Source: an uncultured Lachnospiraceae bacterium (GTDB taxonomy: Bacteria; Bacillota; Clostridia; Lachnospirales; Lachnospiraceae). From it: a stretch of 64,000 nucleotides of DNA. Positions within the stretch are counted from its first letter, which is position 1. Every line of letters starts with the position of its first letter. The stretch is from contig CAJUIS010000005.1 of assembly GCA_910586645.1 (NCBI GenBank), forward strand, positions 1 to 64,000, given 5' to 3'. The position numbers and the translations under genes are program-made. Below the pieces are notes generated by a model. That model was not told the origin of the DNA. It worked only from the letters and a program-made list of their open reading frames with translations, and did not search any database. This document shows positions 43,077-50,050 of the stretch, piece after piece.

Positions 43077-44025
43077 TTTCTCTCCTCCGCACAACGGCAA
43101 AATCACGATCCATGGAGTAAAATTTCATAAACCTGAGCTTTCTTAAATATTTTCGGACAGCGTCGCCTTCTTTTACCGCCAAAGCTGACAAATGCCGTTC
43201 TTTTACCGCCCGGTCATACAGCCGCAGCTTTTTTTTCATCTCTTCTTTATCTTTTTCCCAATCCCCTGTGCGCCCTTTTTCACACAAATCAAGCGCTTGG
43301 CAGACGGCGTAATCCACATACCCGTCCACATAACGCCCGGGCTGCAGCGGAGCGTAACCAAAAAGCGTCAGGTAACGGTTCATTGCCGCAGCGTTCAGAT
43401 CCGGCATAAGCAAAAGTATGAAAAGCCGCAGGGCGTTTCCCCTGGAAATAATTGTATCCGGCTTTCTGTACTTTTCAAATTCTGCGGCAAAATTCCGGCT
43501 GTAAAGATGCTCTTTATAACAGTGCCTTCTGTGCGCGTCCTCCATATCCAGACAATCGATTGCATCCGCATAAAAGATATGACGGATATGCTTTTTCTGC
43601 GTACCCGGCAAAATCTGCATCTGTTCAAGACGCTCCGGAGCAATCCGGCAAAGATACTGCAAAAACAGCGCGTCCATCGCCTGATCCCGTTTTTTTACCG
43701 GTGTAAACCGCTGTGTAACAAGCCCTTCCGTCAAAAAACAGTCAAGCGCTTCTCCTGACAGCTCTAACGCCTGTCCCAGCCGGACCGCTTCTTTCCTGCT
43801 TTTCGGCAGATGGCGCGAAAGCCGCCAAAAACGCACGCGCTGTATTTCATTTTCTTTTGGCTCTCTTTGATACATCCGGATAAATATTTCCCTATCCAGC
43901 GCCTGCAGAGAATCGAGTCCGTGACGCTTCCGGTAATTTTCAAACCAAATGGAACTGCACTTCTTTTTTTCACCTGCAATGCGCAGGGCATTTTCGATGC
44001 AGGCATTCATTTCTTTTTGATACAT
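43045..44025 (-). CDS. Unrecognised 326-aa helical protein, partner of the STAND ATPase
   Basis: I do not recognise a family. The protein is soluble, strongly basic and helical (KKKCSSIWFENYRKRHGL; DREIFIRMYQREPKENEIQ). Around residues 65-100 it has KSRKEAVRLGQALELSGEALDCFL, which reads like the first helices of an XRE-type helix-turn-helix. A later part contains LRLFILLLMPDLNAAAMNRYLTLFGYAPL, also of the kind seen in such Lachnospiraceae proteins where XRE-like and all-helical segments alternate. It is the first gene of the unit with the STAND ATPase (32-bp overlap) and the MATE exporter. It could be the DNA-binding or sensor partner; that is inference. Confidence 0.65.
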   Translation of the reverse strand: MYQKEMNACIENALRIAGEKKKCSSIWFENYRKRHGLDSLQALDREIFIRMYQREPKENEIQRVRFWRLSRHLPKSRKEAVRLGQALELSGEALDCFLTEGLVTQRFTPVKKRDQAMDALFLQYLCRIAPERLEQMQILPGTQKKHIRHIFYADAIDCLDMEDAHRRHCYKEHLYSRNFAAEFEKYRKPDTIISRGNALRLFILLLMPDLNAAAMNRYLTLFGYAPLQPGRYVDGYVDYAVCQALDLCEKGRTGDWEKDKEEMKKKLRLYDRAVKERHLSALAVKEGDAVRKYLRKLRFMKFYSMDRDFAVVRRRENAKTRLPESD

Positions 44026-44220
44026 TCCCGTAACGCCTTCCTTCCGTTTTTCTGGATTATATCATGTTAAACTTTTTTCGAAAAGCGCTCTGAGATTCAC
44101 TTTCCTTTTTTATTTCATTTTCCGTTCCTTTTTATACTGCGGAATGTCTGGATATTTTTGCTTTTTTCAGCAAAACTTGTTAAACTGTTTTTATTCTTGT
44201 TTGAAAGGAATGGTACGGAT

Positions 44221-45746
44221 ATGAACAAGCAAAACGATGAGTTTCCGGTTAATCTGTTCTGCAGCCTGATGCTTCTTAGCTTTATTCCGTTTTTCTATAC
44301 GATTGTCAAGACAAATCTAATTGTAAACAGGCCGGCAGAAGACGCGTTTGGAATTGCCGGGCATATACCCTCAGTGTATAAAAGGACACACGGTTGAAAA
44401 AGAGCCAATTTTTATTTCTGCCGCGTTGCTTTCATTCCGCGTACGTCCGGTACGCGTCAATCAAGCGCCTTGCAGAAACAAAAATTGACTCCTTTTCGAC
44501 TCTCCGACCCTGAACGATGCTATTTGTGTGGTTTTCAAGGCGAACAATTGAGGCGTACCGGACGTACGCCGATTGAGGACAACGCAGAAAACCGCTCAAA
44601 TAGCATCGTTCAGGGCGTGTGTCCTTTTGTACTCTGAGGGTAAAATGGTTCGATTTAATCAATGAAACAATACAGGCATTTTTGATTGTGCCTTTGTTTG
44701 CGCTGTTTCATAAATGCATAAAAGATCCGCAGAAGTTTAAAGAACGGATCTTCCAGTCATTTTTGATTGTTTTTATTGTCTATCTGCTGTTTTCCGCTGT
44801 AATTTTTGCACACTGCAGTTCAATTATATCTGCAATGGTTCCTGATCGCATTTGTGAGGTGACAAGTTACCTCAGATTGGAAACAATTGGTTTTATTATC
44901 GCAAATATTGTCTGTTTCGTAAACGTGCTGTTTGTTGTAATGGAAAAAGCCTTTTACATATATGCAATGGTTCTTTTTAAAACAATCTTTACATTAATCG
45001 GCGACTTATTCCTGATTCCAGAATTTGGGGTAAATGGCGCCGCATATTCTAATATCGCGGTAAATTCCGTATGCGCTGCGCTGTGTCTGATTGCCGTATG
45101 CAAAGAACATTTAATTGCAGTTTCTTTCCGCCCCGAAAAATCTTTTATAAAAGATTATCTGTTTATGGGCTTATTCAGCGGCTCCCAAATATTTTTAGAC
45201 AATATCATTTATTCCTCCATAGTATGCAAAATGGTAAATAATGTAAAAGAGCAGGGAAATTACTGGACAGCGAATAATCTCATATGGGGACTGATGCTTG
45301 TCCCCATATCCGCTCTGGCTGAAATTATCAAAAAAGACTGCAAAAACAAATTAACGCCGGAAAAAATGAAACGCTATCATATCGTCATAATAATCACATT
45401 TCTTGCATGGCTGTGTTTTATTCCTGCACTGAACCCATTTTTAACCTGCGTAATGGGAATTGAAAACGCCGAAACAATTAAGCATATTATAATCGTCCTG
45501 ATGCCATTCTACCTTGCGTACAATTACACGGTTCTGCTCGACAGCCTGTTAATTGGATACGGCAAAACGCAGTATTGTTTTGCCGTATCTGTAATTGTAA
45601 ATCTGATCTATTATCCAATTGTATACGGACTGGCGTTAAAAGGCGTCTTTACGCCGAATATGACCTTCATTTGCATGATGTTTGGTTTTGGTATGGTAAC
45701 TCATTTCGTCTGCAGTATCTTTTGTTTTATGATATACAGACGGTGA
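44221..45746 (+). pseudogene. MATE-type multidrug transporter gene interrupted by a MITE-like element
   Basis: The 5' part (44221-44367, MNKQNDEFPVNLFCS...) and the 3' part (44643-45746, KWFDLINETIQAFL...) are one gene split by a 273-bp element. Joining them after removal of the element and one TA gives an uninterrupted 416-residue MATE protein with about 12 membrane segments, reading AGHI-KWFDLI across the joint. The inserted copy introduces a stop after PSVYKRTHG. The 3' part has an open frame from within the element (from 44619), so a truncated protein could in principle be made, but it would lack the first transmembrane helix. The ATG at 44221 follows GAAAGGAATGGTACGGAT. Confidence 0.88.
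44368..44640. mobile_element. 273-bp MITE-like element with TA duplication
   Basis: Terminal inverted repeats of 25 bp (44368-44392 and 44616-44640; CCCTCAG...ACACACG) differ at two positions. The element is flanked by TA on both sides (44366-44367, 44641-44642), the duplication made by IS630/Tc1-mariner transposases. It has no coding capacity. Inside are two large hairpins: 44396-44421 with 44472-44497, and 44508-44536 with 44587-44615. Each has a 50-nt loop containing a GCGTACGTCCGGTACGC-type palindrome. A trans-acting transposase is needed; none is visible in the window. Confidence 0.88.
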
Positions 45747-45909
45747 AGGGAATTTCGATTAGCAGCGGGCGCTTTGGTTTTTTCAAAAACCATCAAATCA
45801 TAACTCATAACTATCACTCTTTTCATTTTATCTTATTCTGATTTGCCAGGGCGTGTCCGAAGATTTTCAACTCCTTGACAAATATAAAGTTGCATCTCCC
45901 ATATCTTCT
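45747..45909. other. Non-coding AT-rich spacer
   Basis: This stretch follows the MATE pseudogene. It contains a small A/T hairpin (GGTTTTT/AAAAACC near 45775-45790) that may weakly terminate the MATE transcript. I see no gene, RNA or clear promoter. Confidence 0.4.
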
Positions 45910-46020
45910 TCATCATTTTGTTCATAAACACCCCATGTCCCTTCGTCACATCCGATATAAACGCATACGTCACAGCTCCGATGATTTTCCCATCCTGCAG
46001 AATCTGACTGCCACTCTCAC
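45910..46020 (-). pseudogene. spoIVB 3'-end duplicate (remnant)
   Basis: The minus strand reads SGSQILQDGKIIGAVTYAF and then ISDVTKGHGVFMNKMM, nearly the same as the C-terminus of the intact SpoIVB further right (SGSPILQDGKIIGAVTHVF, ISDATKGYGVFIEKML). The DNA is also similar over about 100 bp (45920-46020 versus 48766-48868), with scattered substitutions. The Pro after the active-site Ser is Gln, and no stop follows at the normal place. It is a diverged partial copy in direct orientation, 2.8 kb from the real gene. Confidence 0.85.
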
Positions 46021-46056
46021 GAATGTGTCAAATAAAGGGCAGGATATTCTGACAAA

Positions 46057-47493
46057 TTATTTTAATTTGTAATAACTTCCCTTCAGTTTACCCTCTTTTT
46101 TCAATACTCCTGCCGCGACCATTTCCTTTAATATTTTTAATGCACGGGAATCCTTCACATTCAGCAGACTCTGGACTTCTTTGTTTGTAATTGCTCCCCT
46201 TTCCTCTATATATTGAACAATCTTTTTATAATTGTCATTCAATTTATCCGTACTTATCCGTACTTTATCCGTACTTATCCGTACTTTATCCGTACTTTTA
46301 CAAATTCTCGTCTTATCCCGAAATCGAAACAAATTGATGCGAAAACTTCCTGCAATTTCCATTAATCCTGGTTCTTCTAATCCAAGTTCTTTGCACCTTC
46401 TGATAATTCTCGGAATCCCGCTTCCCCAATGTTCCATAATATTCATATAAGTAAATGCATACACCAATGCCCGGTTCCTCGGTATAGAAATCCCTTCCCT
46501 AATATCTTCCACTCTAAGACTTCCAAACAGCATTCCCGGAGAAGTCACTTCCACGCGATCGTCATACACCGCCACCTGTATGCTTGACGGATGCAAATAG
46601 CTGCGATGAACCACGGCATTACAGATCATTTCCCTGATGCAGTCTGTAGGGAGCTCGTATATGTCTGCCCGATATAATCCATTGATTTCCGAACTCATGT
46701 GAATATTGCGCAGGACATACTCATATGCCGCATCCAGTTGTGTCACAATATCCCCGTCATATTCTCTCCGGTCAATAAATACATCCCTGTCTGTCCCCTT
46801 GAATACGGCGCATTGAATGGTTGCTTGCGGAAGTACATTACGTGACATAAGCAGAAACGCATTTGTAGGATAATAAGTATCTCCCTGTTTTACCAAAAAT
46901 CCCCAACTCAACAGATTTTGCTTTGTTAATGGACGAATCCTCTCTGCCGCTTCTTCCGTTCTGCAATGTTCCACAGCATATCGATACATCTTATTGCACA
47001 GGCAGTTAATCTCATCTTCTGTGACACTTGCTTCCGGTGCCGCATAGGTCTGATCAAAACACCGATTGACACCCTCGAACTCCAATTCTTTTAACACAAA
47101 CGAATCTGCTGAACGAGTAGTTCCTGACACGCGGATATACGTTCCATTTTCTTTTCCCTTTGCCGTAAGATAGTATGGGCGCTGACTGCCCGGCATGATA
47201 TGAACGACGATCACAACTTTTTCCTCAACAGAAGCCAGTGTCATAATTGGCACTATCATAGGTGAACAACTGTCACAGATTGCAGAAGTAATTCCATCCA
47301 TTATGGAAAAAGCATCTTCCTGATTAATTCCAACAACCTTAAATGTACCATCCTCCACTCCAAACACGATTTTTCCTCCACTGCCATTTGCAAATGCAAC
47401 CACAGTTTTCATATATACTTCACTTTTTTTCGGAACTTCCTGTTTAAACTCAATAAACTCTGATTCGCCGGATATTATATCTTTCACAGTCAT
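46057..47493 (-). CDS. AlbA/Schlafen-like ATP-binding protein with C-terminal winged helix
   Basis: 478 aa. The N-terminal ~130 residues form an AlbA_2 (Schlafen AlbA-like) domain: ESEFIEFKQEVP, VVAFANGSGGKIVFGVEDG, GTYIRVSGTTRSAD. Residues ~280-400 form a HATPase_c_4-like region: REMICNAVVHRSY, VAVYDDRVEVTSPG, GSGIPRIIRRCKELGL. A short repeat linker (STDKVRI units) then leads to a winged helix (GAITNKEVQSLLNVKDSRALKIL). Such proteins are widespread on mobile elements and near defence genes, usually taken as transcription regulators; exact function unknown. It sits between spoIVB-derived repeats, so it is probably cargo of an inserted element. Confidence 0.85.
   Translation of the reverse strand: MTVKDIISGESEFIEFKQEVPKKSEVYMKTVVAFANGSGGKIVFGVEDGTFKVVGINQEDAFSIMDGITSAICDSCSPMIVPIMTLASVEEKVVIVVHIMPGSQRPYYLTAKGKENGTYIRVSGTTRSADSFVLKELEFEGVNRCFDQTYAAPEASVTEDEINCLCNKMYRYAVEHCRTEEAAERIRPLTKQNLLSWGFLVKQGDTYYPTNAFLLMSRNVLPQATIQCAVFKGTDRDVFIDRREYDGDIVTQLDAAYEYVLRNIHMSSEINGLYRADIYELPTDCIREMICNAVVHRSYLHPSSIQVAVYDDRVEVTSPGMLFGSLRVEDIREGISIPRNRALVYAFTYMNIMEHWGSGIPRIIRRCKELGLEEPGLMEIAGSFRINLFRFRDKTRICKSTDKVRISTDKVRISTDKLNDNYKKIVQYIEERGAITNKEVQSLLNVKDSRALKILKEMVAAGVLKKEGKLKGSYYKLK
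46248..46311 (-). repeat. Short tandem repeat encoding STDKVRI units
   Basis: On the plus strand TCCGTACTT repeats about five times with alternating TATCCGTACTTA/TATCCGTACTTTA phasing, a 21-bp period. It encodes KSTDKVRISTDKVRISTDK, the linker before the winged helix of the AlbA protein. 21-bp steps keep the frame, so length changes would only alter the linker. Confidence 0.8.
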
Positions 47494-47528
47494 AGAATGT
47501 CACCTTCTTTCTCTCCTGAATATGCCGA

Positions 47529-48548
47529 CTACATGACAGCAAACAAGTCATTTTTCCGCAGAGCCGAATCTAATATCCGGCTTTTTTCACTTAATAAAGA
47601 CAAGCCTCTTTCTGCATCTACCTGTTCTTGACAATAGTCTAAAACATCTTCTTTATAATTTGTAAAATCACTAATGATATAAGCTGGTATATTTTCCCTC
47701 AATAATTGAATAATAGCATATTTAGCCACTCCTCCCGCCTGCATATTACCCATCACTTTTTTTAGAACAATATACATTTTTGTATTATCTAATTCTTTGT
47801 CAATATCGTAATCATCAAAAAATAATCTGTTACTTTTAATTTTATATTTTTCTAAAAACCTCTTTCTAATTTCTCTATATTTTTTCATTTGCATTGCCAG
47901 TCCATCTGGCAAGTGTACTCTATAATTGTTGATTATCAAATCATTTAATTGATCATTATAATCATTAATTTTCAATTTTCTAATAGCATCATTTTTGAGC
48001 CCATATACCAAAACTAATTTTGTAATCAGAGACGAAATATAGTTTGAATAAACCCCTTTCTCTTTACTTAATATTTTTTCAATATCTATACCATCAATAA
48101 TCTTATCACACTCTTCTAAAATTTTCTCCGCCATTTCTCTCCCTATTGGCTCTTGTGAATCAGAATCCCGTAAGCCTAATTCCTTTATTTTTTTCTCAAA
48201 TGATTCTTTAAATTCTACTTTTTTTATATTATCCTGAAAATAATCATTTGTTTTTCCATACTTATTTGAAAGAAATTTATAGAAATTCCCCAATACAGAA
48301 AAGTATACATCTACTGCAGCTCTGCTTTTCATATTACCGGCTTTCACATAATATTCAACACCTTGTAATAATTTATCCTTACTCATAACATTTAAGAAAC
48401 AAATATAGGTAACATCTGACTCTCTAAGTTCTAATGAAACAAATTCATAAAATGCATATATTTTACTTTTATATGTATTTTTAGTTGCTTCTCCTTTTTC
48501 CTCCTTTATAAAATCCAAAAACTCTTTTATCTCATGATTGAAATCCAT
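47529..48548 (-). CDS. AT-rich tyrosine-recombinase-like protein, apparently degenerate
   Basis: 339 aa, clearly more AT-rich than its neighbours. The N-terminal half looks like a core-binding SAM-like domain (FLDFIKEEKGEATKNTYKSK; VDVYFSVLGNFYKFLSNKYG). The C-terminal half aligns by eye with an integrase catalytic domain: LITKLVLVYGLKNDAIRKLKINDYN in the place of the first Arg motif, and GVAKYAIIQLLRENIPAYIISDF in the place of HxLRH. The catalytic Arg and the HxxR pair are not seen, so it is either an inactive recombinase or a related DNA-binding protein. It has a good AAAGGAGAAAAAA site. Confidence 0.55.
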   Translation of the reverse strand: MDFNHEIKEFLDFIKEEKGEATKNTYKSKIYAFYEFVSLELRESDVTYICFLNVMSKDKLLQGVEYYVKAGNMKSRAAVDVYFSVLGNFYKFLSNKYGKTNDYFQDNIKKVEFKESFEKKIKELGLRDSDSQEPIGREMAEKILEECDKIIDGIDIEKILSKEKGVYSNYISSLITKLVLVYGLKNDAIRKLKINDYNDQLNDLIINNYRVHLPDGLAMQMKKYREIRKRFLEKYKIKSNRLFFDDYDIDKELDNTKMYIVLKKVMGNMQAGGVAKYAIIQLLRENIPAYIISDFTNYKEDVLDYCQEQVDAERGLSLLSEKSRILDSALRKNDLFAVM

Positions 48549-48671
48549 TTTTTTCTCCTTTCAAATGTAACATATACTTAATTTAAGAATTTTATTGTAT
48601 CATGGGACTTTTTGTTTTTCAATACAAGATTTTACATTTACAGATATTTTTATGCTTCCCTGTGCGGGACA

Positions 48672-48729
48672 GAAAAAGAAGAGCAAATATCCGGCAAATA
48701 AAACTGCCAGTATTTCACTCTTCTTTTTC
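48672..48729 (-). terminator. Hairpin downstream of spoIVB
   Basis: A perfect 12-bp stem GAAAAAGAAGAG/CTCTTCTTTTTC (outer arms at 48672-48683 and 48718-48729) with an inner partly paired region, T-rich on the 3' side of the minus strand. It begins 17 bp after the spoIVB stop and likely ends that transcript. Confidence 0.6.
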
Positions 48730-48745
48730 TCCTATGCTGCCCTTC

Positions 48746-49975
48746 TCAATGTCCAAGCATCTTCTCAATAAACACCCCATACCCTTTCGTCGCGTCCGAT
48801 ATAAACACATGCGTCACGGCCCCGATGATTTTTCCATCCTGCAAGATCGGGCTGCCGCTCATTCCCTGCACAATCCCTCCCGTCTCAGACAAGAGCCTTT
48901 CATCCGTAACATGAAACAAAATCCCTTTATTTTCCTCTTCACCGCTAAAATCAACCTCATCGATTTCAATTTGATACTGATGAAGGTTTCCGTCCAGAGA
49001 AGAAAGAATGTAAGCGCCTCCCTGTCTGATTTCCTGTTTTACGCCAACCTCCACATAAGCTTCTTCCATTTCTTCCGGAACCTTGTCTAACTTTCCATAA
49101 ATTCCGGTTCTTGTGTTTTGCTCAATCGTTCCCATACGGTTTTCTTCTTTGTAATTGATTACGCCTGTAAGTTCTCCGGGCGTTCCGTCTTTTCCCTTCA
49201 CAATTCCTACAATATCAGTGCTGTACACGCTTCCTTCCGACAGCCGGATCATCTCGCCGGTATCTCCGTCACTGACCGGATGTCCAAGCGCCCCATATTC
49301 CATATCCTGTTTTATATAAGTCAAAGTGCCGACGCCGGCCATATCGTCTCTGACCCAGATTCCAAGTTTATATGAACCGTCCTTTAACGCCGCAGGGTTA
49401 ATTTTTAATTCTATCATTTCCTGATCCCGCAGGATGCCAAGCACCACTGCGTCTCCTCCGGAATCATTGACTAACCGGATCAGTTCTTCTTTATCCGATA
49501 TCTCAGCTCCATTTACCGTCATAATATAATCGCCGCTCTGCACAATCTGATCCGCAGGCTCACGGACAAGCCCGTCCGCTGCCGTTACTTTCCCCGTGCC
49601 GACAATCAAAATCCCTTTCGTTTTTGTATAAATTCCAATCGGCATTCCCGAAGGCATAACATAACTCTTTTCCACGACGCAGACCGATACGTCTTTCACC
49701 GGAATCAAATTTAAGAATCTGCAGGAAAGGCTGTATCTTTTTAAAATATCTGAACTGCTTTTCGACGGACTGTTATTTTGAAATACGGGAACGCTCTCTT
49801 CCGTTTTTTGAAAGGTTACCGGAACTGTCAAATGAATCTCTTCCGTCTCTCCATCTATGGCATAAATTTCATCCGGTATAGAATCGTACAAAAGATTTGC
49901 CGAAAAAACAACCAGATACAGGAAAGACGCCAGAAAAAATTTTTTTCTGTGCTTTTGGAATTTTTGATATATCAT
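48746..49975 (-). CDS. spoIVB: SpoIVB serine peptidase
   Basis: 409 aa. One N-terminal membrane/signal segment (FFLASFLYLVVFSANLLY), a PDZ domain (around LVREPADQIVQSGDYIMTVNG and SDKEELIRLV) and an S55 peptidase domain with the active Ser in IVQGMSGSPILQDG and the TYIKQDMEYGALGHPVSD segment. In Bacillus, forespore-made SpoIVB cuts SpoIVFA and starts sigma-K activation. It follows recN, the usual order, but spo0A, its usual downstream neighbour, is missing here. Confidence 0.95.
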   Translation of the reverse strand: MIYQKFQKHRKKFFLASFLYLVVFSANLLYDSIPDEIYAIDGETEEIHLTVPVTFQKTEESVPVFQNNSPSKSSSDILKRYSLSCRFLNLIPVKDVSVCVVEKSYVMPSGMPIGIYTKTKGILIVGTGKVTAADGLVREPADQIVQSGDYIMTVNGAEISDKEELIRLVNDSGGDAVVLGILRDQEMIELKINPAALKDGSYKLGIWVRDDMAGVGTLTYIKQDMEYGALGHPVSDGDTGEMIRLSEGSVYSTDIVGIVKGKDGTPGELTGVINYKEENRMGTIEQNTRTGIYGKLDKVPEEMEEAYVEVGVKQEIRQGGAYILSSLDGNLHQYQIEIDEVDFSGEEENKGILFHVTDERLLSETGGIVQGMSGSPILQDGKIIGAVTHVFISDATKGYGVFIEKMLGH

Positions 49976-49995
49976 TGTTAAAAACTCCTTTCCAT

Positions 49996-50036
49996 AAAAT
50001 AAAAAAAGAAGGATGCGCTTATTTGCATCCTTCTTA
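49996..50036 (-). terminator. Terminator after recN
   Basis: Minus strand AAGAAGGATGC pairs with GCATCCTTCTT around AAATAAGC, followed by TTTTTATTTT. It lies 14 bp after the recN stop and upstream of spoIVB, separating DNA repair from the sporulation gene. Confidence 0.9.
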
Positions 50037-50050
50037 GTATGTACTGATTT

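Noticed and set aside
44432..44662. Minus-strand frame of 76 codons inside the MITE
   Set aside because: It follows the inverted repeats, has no start signal and no similarity that I recognise; the element appears non-coding.
45847..45860. GGGCGTGTCCG, similar to the right end of the MITE (GGGCGTGTGTCC)
   Set aside because: The shared stretch is only 8-10 bp and the terminal repeat does not continue.
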